Of a stretch of DNA of 64,000 bases, positions 26,225 through 36,410 are shown one piece after another (within the stretch, counting starts at the first letter, position 1; each line of letters starts with the position of its first letter). Origin of the DNA: Montifringilla adamsi (lineage: Eukaryota > Chordata > Aves > Passeriformes > Passeridae). The position numbers and the translations under genes are program-made. The notes under the pieces were generated by a model, which ran no database searches, had not been told where the DNA came from, and worked only from the letters and a program-made list of their open reading frames with translations. The stretch is taken from NCBI GenBank assembly GCA_017590115.1, contig JAGGNK010010892.1, positions 5,260,234 through 5,324,233 on the forward strand. Direction: 5' to 3'.

Positions 26225-26648
26225 TGTTGCTGTTGAGATGGACACACAACATGCACACACACTTGTGCAGAGACAACAATGGCTTCTCTTTATTACAAGT
26301 TATTCTTAAGTTTTACGCCCTTAACAAAACATGATCTTAAGTCATCAGTTACATCAAAACAGCTCATTATATTCATTGGACAAAGCAATAGCTCATTGTA
26401 TTTTATTGGTGCAAAGCAATTAACGTCAATAATTAATTGGTAGGAGTTTACAACAAATTATTTAGGCACGTACGCTGCTCCCTAAGGCACATATCCTCTA
26501 ACTGCAAGCATCCCTTATGTGTCTATTTTATTGGTTTCCATGCTAACAGCCTTGCTTTCTTCTTTGCTGTGGATAAACTCATATTTTATCAATTTCTTCT
26601 GCTAACTCAGTTGTTTGGCCTGCAGAGCAGCTGCTAAACCTATCCACA
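26225..26648 (-). mobile_element. Solo LTR with 6-bp target-site duplication
   Basis: A 424-bp element with TG...CA ends, flanked on both sides by GGGAGT (26219-26224 and 26649-26654). On the minus strand it begins tgtggataggtttagcagct and carries AATAAA (complement of 26289-26294) about 65 bases before its end, which ends ...cagcaaca. A 6-bp duplication is typical of ERVK-type integration. No internal retroviral genes remain, so it arose by LTR-LTR recombination. The intact duplication implies a moderately young insertion. Confidence 0.88.
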
Positions 26649-26654
26649 GGGAGT

Positions 26655-27639
26655 GGGAGGTAGGGGGGTTTTATGTTGCATAAACCCAGCAGTAAATCCA
26701 GTACCAACCTGTAGCCATGCGGATTTCAGTCCTTTTGACTACTTCTAGTGAAGCAGCATCCTTTGATTTCACAGACTGTCAGAGCAACCATTGGACACCA
26801 GACCTCTTGAGCCTAAAGGTAAGACATTCTCCTGAGCTGTAGCATTATTACAACAAAATGCAATGCTTCAATTAACAATATTTTACTCAAAAGCACAAAT
26901 CGGATTGGTTTCACTTTCACTTCATTTGCCACTTCTCCCACTGCCAACGCAGAGGTTTCTCTGAATGGTTTTCAAACATGCCTGTCTTCTCCATTACTTA
27001 TCATAGAAAAAAAAAATTATAGTAGCAAGAGATGTGCCACTGAAATAACAAAGATCTTAAACTGCTTTCCACTGACCTTTGCAAAGACAGATGTGCATAA
27101 CCTGATGTTTCTGGGATATTTGTTACATTTACTCCCATGCAAAAGCAAGAACTAATTAGATATAACCTATTTAACCAAGTTGGCTGCTTTCAGGATGGAT
27201 CAGGAGCTCAGATGTAAGAGAATGGGAGACCTCACTGAGTGCTGCTAGCCCTTCTGCAAAGGAGCTCATGACTCATTGTATTGTTCAAACCTCATCCTGT
27301 CATGATGCTTCAGACACTTTATTCCTCTATTTTTGATTGTTGTTATCCATTTTCACACATATGGATAAGGATTTGCTTGACAGTCATAATTTAGTCTCTT
27401 TTCAAAATATTAGGTGTAAAATCTGCAAATTTCTATTCTGATGTTCCTTCTACTGAAATGCTTTTGCTGTTTGGCAGCTATTCCATATTTGCCTTCCCAA
27501 GTCTCTCAGGAATGTCTGATTTGACATGGCAGTGACTTCAATTGATTCTCTGGGTACTGGGACCCCCTAGGTCAGTCATTCTTGTTGAAGATGCAGGTAA
27601 AGAATGGATGATGCACCAGAGGGGTCTCATGGTCCTCTG
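26655..27639. other. Non-coding, nothing recognised
   Basis: Unique sequence between the solo LTR and the long CR1. The CR1 5' boundary is uncertain and may extend back to about 27545. Confidence 0.55.
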
Positions 27640-29240
27640 CTGGAGGACCATGATTGTGAGATTGATCCAATCCCAGTTGAAATTGTGCAGGATCTGCTGC
27701 CCCAGCTCAATCCCTAAAAATCAATGGGGCCTGATGGGATTTGTCCAAAAATCTTCAAAGAGCTGTTAATGTCATAATAAAGTCTCTTTCGATGTTTTTT
27801 GAGTGATTTTGGGAATCCAGAGAGGTCCCAGACAAGTGGAAGTAGGCAGATGTTGTCCTGATTTTCAAGAAGGGCAAGAAGGTGAACCCTGGAAATGACA
27901 GGCCTGTCAGTGTCCCTTCAATGCCCAGTAAAATCATGGAAAAAGGTTATTCTGGGAAGTATTGAAAAACAGCTGGAGGACAATGCAGCCATTGGTCACA
28001 GCCAGCACGGCTTCATGAGGGGACAGTCCTGCTTGTCCTACCTGATTTACTTCTATGGAAGTATGGACCAACACCTGGTGGATCTAGGAAAGCCAGTAGA
28101 TGTAATTCTTTTGGACTTCAGCAAAGCTTTCCATACTGTCTCTCACAGGATTCTTCTGGGCAAAATGTCCATCCCAACAGTGGACAAACACATTGTGGGG
28201 TGGATGAGCAACTGGCTCATGGATTGGGCACAAAGGTGACAGTGACTTGGGTGACATCAGACTGGCACAGGTCACTAGTGAGGCTCCAGAGAGCTCAATC
28301 GTCATCCCTGTGCCCTTCAACACCTTCATAAATTACCTGGATGCAGGACTGGAAGGGAAACTGAGCAAGTTTACAGATGATGCAGAACTGGAAGGAGCTG
28401 TTGACTCCCTTAAAGAAAAGGGAGGCCCTGCAAGGAGAGCTCAACAATGAGAGAACCAGGCCATCAGTGACCACATGGAGCTCAACAAGGGAAGGTGCCA
28501 GATTCTGCACCTGGCATGGGGTAACCCTGGGTGTGTGCACAGACTGGGAATGGGATGCTGGAAAGCAGCTGTAGGAAGAGCTCCAGGTTGGTGGCAAGTT
28601 GGATGTGAGTCAGCAGTGCCCTGACAGCCAGGAGAGACATCCCTGTCCTGGAGGGCATCAGGCCCAGCATCACCAGCCAGGGAAAGGAGGGGATTGTCTT
28701 GTTCTGCTCTGCAGAGGCCTCGACTCCACTCCTGGGGGCAGATTGTGCACCTCAATATAAAAAAAGACATTAAGCCCTTAGAGAGCATCCAAAGGAGGCC
28801 ACAAGGATGGGGAAGGGTCTGGAGGAGCCATATGAGAAGCAGCTGAGGGGACTTGATCTCTTCAGCTGGAGAAGAAGAGCCTGAGAAGAGACCTCATTGG
28901 GGTTTTCAATGTTCTCATGAGGGACAGCAGAGGGGCAGCTCTGATCTCTGCTCTCTGTGCCCAGGGACAGGGCCCAGGAAACAAATGATGCTGTGCCAGG
29001 CAGGGTCAGGCTGGATATCAGGGAAAGGTTCTTCCCCAGAGGTGCTGGCACTGCCCAGGCTCCCCAGGGAATGGGCACGGCCCCGAGGCTGCCAGAGCTC
29101 CAGGAGCGCTGGGACAGCGCTGCCAGGGGTGCCCAGGGTGGGGTTGTTGGGGGGTCTGGGCAAGGCCAGGAGCTGCCCTGGATGATCCCTCCGGGTCTTT
29201 TCCCAGCTCAGGACATTCTGTGATTCTGTTCTATGGCTCT
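27640..29240 (+). mobile_element. CR1 LINE with decayed reverse-transcriptase ORF2
   Basis: The longest CR1 here, about 1.6 kb. Reading across frames gives ORF2 reverse-transcriptase blocks in order: a degenerate Leu-Asn-Pro-Tyr-Lys-Ser region, Gln-His-Gly-Phe with Ser-Cys-Leu (about 28000-28040), the Leu-Asp-Phe-Ser-Lys-Ala-Phe motif (about 28110-28130, with the following Asp replaced by His), and a Phe-Thr-Asp-Asp catalytic-box relic (about 28370-28385). Frameshifts and stops (for example 27769 and 28239) show that it cannot make protein. The 3' part (28987-29225) is clean and ends in the attctgtgattctg tail. Confidence 0.93.
27895..28450 (+). pseudogene. Broken CR1 ORF2 reverse-transcriptase segment
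   Basis: The best-preserved coding relic of the CR1. One frame, 27895-28239, holds the palm-domain blocks up to the Trp-Leu-Met-Asp-Trp region; it then ends in a stop, and the family similarity continues in a second frame at 28247-28450 through the Phe-Thr-Asp-Asp box. The key Asp of the first catalytic motif is changed. It is inactive. Confidence 0.88.
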
Positions 29241-32200
29241 GTACACAAGTATTTTAAGCAGAGGACTTGCACTGCACAGGGGTCTGGAGCACAGTGCTCT
29301 ATGTGTGCATATACAGGTTTTATCTTTCTCTAGAACCTTACATAAAATGAGATAATAATTCCTGGCTTGCTTATTTTCTTCTACCATGTGATCCCTGGCT
29401 TAGACTGAACTGTTTCAGAGATGTGTTTGATCTCCATTACAGTGAAGCCACCAGCATAAATTCATCTCTTAAATTACCCACAGGTCTTGTTGCTTCTGTC
29501 CTGCCTTGCCTAGCAAGTTTTGACAAGTAAGTTATCAGATGAATAGCTCTTCTCAAATGGGTCTGATTGAGAAAATGGGAAGCAGCTTCAAAGTACAAAC
29601 GATCAATTGTCTCAAGAAACACAGGAGATCTTCGGGGGTGCTGAACCCAATTATCCATCCCTTCTTTGTATAATATTTCAAGCCAATTACCCAGAGTTTA
29701 CACCAATCTGGATATGAATTTCATCTAGTTCTATTCAACTAGAACTTTTATTCTTTGGCTTTGCTAATCTCAACTGCAGTGACTTTCACATCTGAGTTAA
29801 TGCTGGGTTTATTTACATCACAGCAGACTCACTTGGATGACCAGGACAAGATGCTTCGTAACCTGATATTGCACATTATTACTGCTGTCATTTAATATTA
29901 GAGGATGAAAGAAAGTTATTACTAAGTACAGAGGTTTGAGAGCTTGTTCTTCCAGGAGAAGATTTCAGCTTGGATTTAAAAAACCAAACCAAACCAAAAC
30001 AAATCTCAAAGCAAGAAAATGCTGAAATTTGACTTTGCTCTGCCAGGGTTTCCCATCCTTGTACTGTTCTGCTGCCCAAAAACTTACTTTCTTTTTCTTC
30101 TTAGGAGTGAGCAGCACAATCATGTGAAATCTGTAACTGTCCCTTCAGGCGGTCCTTCCAGTAAATACTTTTGGATTATCTGCTGATATTGGCATGTCAC
30201 AGAAGCAGAGAACCTTCTACCTACTGAAACCTGTGGTAGACTTGTAAACAACAGTATTGTAATTTAACTTTCTTATTTATATATTAGAAAAAATACACCT
30301 TCTAAGCCAAGAGAGGAAAGTTTTCAGAATAGCAATGTTTTTCCAATAAAAACATTTGCAACTGAGATTAAAGTTTAAAAGTTATTAATAAATTAGATTC
30401 TTGCACTGTACAAATGCAGCAAACCAAGGACAGCTCAGCTGCTTTCTGTCACAGGAACATGACTCCAAAAATCAGAGATGTTGCTGACAGAAGTCATACC
30501 CCATATACCCATGAAAGACATCAAATCCTTTTCTAAGATGGTACAAGGCCATTAAAACACATGATCTATAACAATCCACAGACTATTCAAAGGGCTTTGC
30601 AGATGATGGGTGCATACTCACCCTGGTGTGAATCAAACAGACCCCATATGTACCCAGATCCTTGTGGGGACTTTTTGTCTCAAACCATTCCCAGTGCCAC
30701 CAATTGCATCTGCAGGGAGATGCTCAGGGGAAGGGGCAGGGAGGAGGTGGCATGAAGGAGTCACAGCACAAAGAGTGATGGAGGGCAGGGAGAGAGAGCC
30801 ACAAGAAATTATGAGGAGATGGAGAGGTTGACAAAATGGGGGGAATTGAGAGAGATCAAAAAGTATGGATATTAGGAAAAATTTGAGGGATAAAGGAAAG
30901 ACAGATAAAGACAGGTGGATAAAGATGAGTGTAAAAACACATCAGAGAGGAAACGAAACCTGGCTGGAAAAATGGGGGAAAACAAATATCATAGAGGAAA
31001 ACATTAATGTACAGAAGAGGAGGAAGAAAAGCCAAGATATGCTAGCTGTGTAATAAGGAGAATAAAAAAAGGCAAAACACATTGATTTTGTTGTAATGCA
31101 AAAGAATGGAAAATAAAAAGAGCCAAACAGGGAGAAAATTAAACACTGACTGAGTTAAAGCCAAGAAAAGAGGCCCAAATGCGCTCACACACCAAATTTT
31201 TACAAGACTGGTACAGTGTATGCAAACCAGGTGTTCTGCATCATGTCTGACAACCCAAACCACAGTCCACCATTATAGTGGATTTTCTTTACAAAGCAGC
31301 ACAGAACAAATCCCTGGGATTTCTTTCTATTTTAAATAAGAAAATTAATTGAATCCCATAAATGTCTGCAATACAATGAGATTTAAATTCAGGGTCTCAA
31401 GGCTGGAAGGTAAGCTAAAACCAGAATTTGTCCCTAATTTAGATTACAGCACTGTCTGAAAAGTAGGGAGTTTGTAATGGGAAATTTAGACTAAGCTTTT
31501 ATTTCAAGGGGATTAAAAAAAAAAAAAAAATCAACATGAACTTTGAAATTTCACTTTCAAAAGGAAGGTTGCTAATACTGTCAATTCCAGTGTAGATATC
31601 AGCACGCAATTCTGTAATTGAAATGCTTTCAGATGAAGGATTGGGTTGCTGTTAATGATTTTCATGTGATAAATCCCAGTTTCAGAAACTAACATCCTAA
31701 CCCTCTGAAATTCAGCCAGTTCTACCAGTGTGCCCCATTTCAAACCCATCACCCCACAAAAGTGAAGCAGGAATGAGGGAAAAACATCTCTCAAGAGCCT
31801 CAGAAATTCCATATGTTCATGCAGGTCTGTGTCCCCCCTGCTGTTCAAGGTGTCTTCACACAGCTCCTCTGAGAAGCTGCTCTGAGCACCACTCAGCTGT
31901 TTTTCCTCATCAATTTCCTCTCCACCTGGTCCCTCAGATGTTGCTTCTCAAGCACTCACAGAAGTCCCATTTTGTCCCTGATATTTCTGGTGGCTGGACA
32001 CATCTTTCCTTCACGCAGGAACTCCGCTGGTGGGTAACCCGTAAATGTCCCAAGACCCAAGCTAACATTCTGGATGCTTTTTGGAAAAAACAAAAGCTAA
32101 GCACTGTGGATCTCCTTTAGCAGATGTTCTGCACTCTAAAACACTGCAACATCATAAACTGCTAGTACCTTTAATCAGAAGTAGTAAAAAAGAAAACGTA

Positions 32201-33289
32201 CAATTTTAGATATTGACGGAATTTTCCAGTTTGGGGGTTGTTAGGAGTAATTCCTGCTCCAAGGCAGCAATTCCCATGGCCCCATGTTTCCTAGGAAATT
32301 TTTCAATTCTTGTAAAGTTAGCTCATGTTACCTTTCTATCACCTTTCTCACCTAAACTGCCACAGTTTGGCAGGCTGACAGAAAGAAACAAAACAAAAAA
32401 AAACAAAAAAAAAAAAAAAAAAAAGAAAAGAAAAAAATAAGAGAAATAAAAAGACCTCCTAAAGAGGCATTCTTTCTACCCCAGAACAGTCCTGATGAGA
32501 TCCTCAGCACTAAAAAATACAGATTTGCTCATAAGACAGAGAAATGCAAGGGGGCTGCAGTTTTATTTCATATCAGAGCTTCAACCCCCCAATCAATTTT
32601 TATTATACAACCACTCTTGAGGCTGTTAAATCAAATTTGATGGTTCAGCTTCCTAAAAACCCACTGCTGTTTGAAATTCGTCCAGTCAGAAGCTTTTGGT
32701 GCCCCAGGCTGCAAACACGAGCAGTGCTGTCAGCAGCTTAAGAACTCAACCATTCCTTGTTCCTATCTATCCCCTCGCACAGAACTCACCCAAGTAGGCG
32801 AAAAAAGCCCAAAAACCCAACCCTCATGGCACACATGACATGCACATGGCTGCAAAATGGCCAACAAAAAGTATTAATATACCATGGAGATGTAGAATGT
32901 AATCCTTGAAATGATAGACATTTGATACGTCTTGAATAATCACACCCACATTCAGGTAAACTCATCTGGTCTTTGTACATGCCTTTATCAAGCTTAAGAA
33001 AAAAAAGCTTTTCTTCCGTGGCATTTTGACTTTTAGTGACTCCACAGAACTATCTCCTTGGAGTGAAGTTAATGAAACCTCCCAGTTCTGCCCCGGCAAT
33101 GGCTGAGGAGCTGCTCGTGCAGATGCCCAGCGCTCACAGGGATCTTCAGGGAACCAGGCAGGGAACCCTGCAGCAAGGAGCCCGGAACAAGCGGTGTAGA
33201 GCACAACGGATGGGGTTTTATCAGCAGGCCTTTTCCTCCCGCTGCTATCCATCCTTTTCTACCTCAGTGACAGGAAAATCCCAGCTGCA
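29241..33289. other. Non-coding, with A-rich tracts
   Basis: A 4-kb repeat-poor stretch. It includes A-runs at 31514-31530 and a 70-bp A-rich tract at about 32378-32448. Overlapping frames such as 31728-32120 show no family signature. Confidence 0.55.
32378..32448. repeat. A-rich low-complexity tract
   Basis: About 70 bases, almost all A with scattered C and G, with no retroposon body recognised next to it. Confidence 0.9.
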
Positions 33290-33830
33290 ATCGCCTCCGC
33301 CTGAAGACGGCCGGACCGGGTCTGTCCTGGTGGGTTTCAAACGGGAGGAAAAAGGAGGGGCCGAGGGTCAACCTTCCACGGGATTTTTTTACCATGAGAC
33401 AGCAAAGAGAGAAGGAGGGAAAAAACAACAAAAAAAAAAGGGGTGGGGGTGTCGAGGGGAGGACTGATAAAAGCAGGAATTGAAGCAGGGCAGACTGACC
33501 GTCGGTGCTCTGCTCCGCGCTCGGCGTGGGGCGGGGGGCGCCGCGGCCCAGCGGCAGCGCTCAGCTGCCAGGGCCCGCCCGGGCCGCGGAGCAGCAGGAC
33601 GAGGGAGCGGCTCCTGGGCCTGGCCTGGAGACCAGGACACCCTTCTGCTTCGGTAGGACCAAAGCCCTGAACCTTCCCAGGACGTTTTCCTTGCGCTCCG
33701 CTCCCCGGACGGAGCCGATCCCCGCTGCCTGCCGCGCAGCGCCGGAGGGATTTGCCTGCCTTTACCTCAGAGCAGTCCTGCAGATCTCCCTCGCGGGTCT
33801 GGCAAGCAGCAACGTTTTAAAACTCTCTTA
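33290..33830 (+). promoter_or_regulatory. CpG island, candidate distal promoter and non-coding first exon
   Basis: About thirty CpGs fall between 33500 and 33800, while the surrounding tens of kilobases are CpG-poor. Visible core elements are TATA-like TGATAAAAG at 33465-33473, a GC box GGGCGGGG around 33529-33537, and a possible splice donor (cttcg|gtagga, GT at 33653). A transcript starting near 33495 would give a GC-rich first exon of roughly 155 bases reading toward ASIP, whose leader exon has an acceptor at 50138. Mammalian and chicken ASIP use several distal promoters with non-coding first exons, so an ASIP distal promoter is a reasonable inference. A lncRNA promoter, or a promoter firing on the minus strand, is equally possible from sequence alone. 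Confidence 0.5.
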
Positions 33831-36265
33831 GCTTTGTTATTTTACCATTTTGTTCTTCTGCCTTTATTTGCTCCGCTTTTCTGTTCTACTCCAAAACCTT
33901 CTTTTCTGGGCACTGCCTGGGATTTAGGTTGTTTCGATTCTGTTTGGTGTTTCTGTCTCTTCAATTTTATTTATTTTTTTTTGTTGTTGTTGCAAATTTT
34001 GCTTTTTCGTTTAGTCTACTTCTAAGTTTTTTCCCCCTGAAATTGTTTTAGATGTTCCATTATCTCTCTTCACTCTTTTATTACTTGATTTTAAAATTAA
34101 CGACATAAATTTCCTAAGCTGTATTTTTACAGTTTCAATCGATTAGCTATGTTATTTTACTCCCCTGTCTATGTGCAGTGGCTAAAATTATGACATAATG
34201 TTAAAAAAAAATCTCTATTTTCTCGAAGCTTTCATAATTCCAGAAAGATACGGGATTGGATTTTATCTGTTTTAGGACTGATAATATTTGTCTTCGAACA
34301 TCAGACTGTAATTACTTTTCTGACTTGCCCTGTCACCTTTTACTGTAGCACCTCACAAAACAAATCCTACATTTCACATATCCCATTGTCCAGTCTTCCA
34401 TTAGTATTTTTAATATTCTTTAATTTTGTGCGAGTTCAGCAAGCAATGGTTTCTTTACACAGTTAACAAGATACAAAATTCAGAGATCATTTCTGACTGC
34501 TGTTTGCAGCACCAGAATTTTTATTTTCAACATCAATTTCTACTCAATTCTAGCAATTTTTTAGACCCTGCAGTCACTGGAAAACGAACAATTTTATTGG
34601 TAATTTTATTGCGGTTGTTATTTTCCAAAAAGGACTAATTTCTTTCTGTTGTCCAGATTGTTGTCTGCTTTTTCCTGCTTTATTTCTCCATCTTTACAGC
34701 CCTCTCTGCTGCCTGTCAGCCACACCACGAAGGCAAAGGAGAGCTCACTGCCTTCTAAAGTGCCTTTGGTGCTGTGCCTGGAGATTTTGGAGTTTCTGGG
34801 CATCTTCTTAATGTGAGAAAAGCTCTGACGAAGGCAGGGAAAATCCTGCAGACTGGACTGTCGCCCTGCCTGCCCCTTTAAAATTCCAGGCATTTTATTT
34901 GGATAGGCTGAATTCTCTCATTTTCGACACTTTCAGAAAGGTCTTTTGCAGTTTATTAGGGCTGGAGGGGGGTTTTTTGTCGTTTCGTTTTCGTGGTGGT
35001 TTGGAGCCTTTTTTGTTGTTTTTAGTTGGGTTTGGGTTTTCTTTGGTTATTTGTTCTGGTTTGGGTTTTTTCCCCGAGAACGTCCCATGTTTGCTTTACA
35101 AATATCAGAGTTTCACTTCCCGATGCATTTCCCACTTCACAGAATAATTATTTTTTCCCCACCGAAGCAGGCTCAGAAAGCTTTCACAGCATTCTAGTCC
35201 AAATGCAAAAATACACAAAAACCAAAGTGTTTTCTCTAATTATCTTCCCTTTTTCTTGTACATAAAAAACCCCAATTCACTGAAAACTGAAGCATTTTGC
35301 TGGCTTAAATATAGATTTCTTTTTTCTTTAGCAATCCTTTCAATATGTTACACACACAGAAGCAAAGATACACATTAATCAGTCCCCAGTATTTTAGACC
35401 TACTAAAACCCTTGAACAAATAATTAACACCTTGTTGATTAAGTGTGCATGCTCATGGAGAATATTTGCATAGAAGAAATATTAACTCATTTTTAAAATA
35501 TCAATAACATTCTTTTAAAAAAACAAATTTAATGGAAAAAACCCAAAGTAAGTGGAATAGTCTTATTTTTTTTCTTTCAATCAAATCAGACAATTTGTCT
35601 TCAAATTTCTTTACTCGGGTGGTTAAACTTTTATTTAATTTGCAACAAGTACATTGAATTTGAGTGATTAGGAAACAGAAGGCAGCACTCTCTGCAGGGA
35701 GCACTCACTTCAGCTTTTCCATTTGCTTCTCTCTGCATTTTGAAAAGCTCATGCCATTAAAAAACATCCTGGGATAATGAGGAAGACATTACATTCCAAA
35801 TAGTATTGAATTAAGGATTGTGAATCCATTCAACAGGATAACTTTAACTGTTTAGCAAAATATGAAGTATGGGTTTTCTCCTGACAATAGAAATATCCCA
35901 GTTAAAATTGTCTGGGCGTGCATATCAGCCTCTTTGTATCTCCCTGCAGAGCAAAATTTTAAATTCATTTTGCCATGAACTTTTGAAAAGTTCCCATAGC
36001 TGAGGCGTTTCCTGCGCCAGAGGAGAGCAGCCCTGGAAGGTGGAGCTGTGCTCGGAGCAGCTGCAGGTCCCAGACCCAGCTGCTGGTGGCAGCAGGGACG
36101 TTCTTTTGGGGGAACACTCTGGGAAGGCTCAGCTGACAGAGACATCCGTGGTTTTTTGTGGGTGGAAATGTATTTGCTTGAAAGAAAAATTCAGAAAGTG
36201 GCCAGTTCCCAGTGGGAAACCATCCAGTGGGCCATAGTGAATCGTCAGATTTAACATATGCTACC
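33831..36265. other. Non-coding, flank of the CpG island
   Basis: T-rich, repeat-poor sequence downstream of the island, with a G/T-rich low-complexity part at 34965-35090. If the island drives an ASIP transcript, this is the start of its first intron. No exon could be recognised. Confidence 0.5.
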
Positions 36266-36285
36266 ACATATTTATATATATATAG

Positions 36286-36316
<31 letters not shown>

Positions 36317-36410
36317 TACATAATGTAATAATATATATTATTATTTTTATATATAATTATTATAGGTATTATTTTTATATATATAAATATCTATATATCT
36401 GTGATTTAAG
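36266..36410. repeat. (TA)n/(CA)n microsatellite
   Basis: An alternating TA run, a short CA run at about 36301-36317, then further TA/TTA-rich sequence. It is likely length-polymorphic. Confidence 0.92.

Noticed and set aside
33036..33467. 143-codon frame running into the CpG island
   Set aside because: It starts at a GTG, covers an A-rich tract and then the island edge, and shows no known protein. Openness is explained by GC-rich composition.
33601..33660. CpG island as the EIF2S2 promoter reading left
   Set aside because: No EIF2S2 first-exon coding sequence is seen on the minus strand at or left of the island, and the better splice donor reads to the right. Kept only as an alternative.
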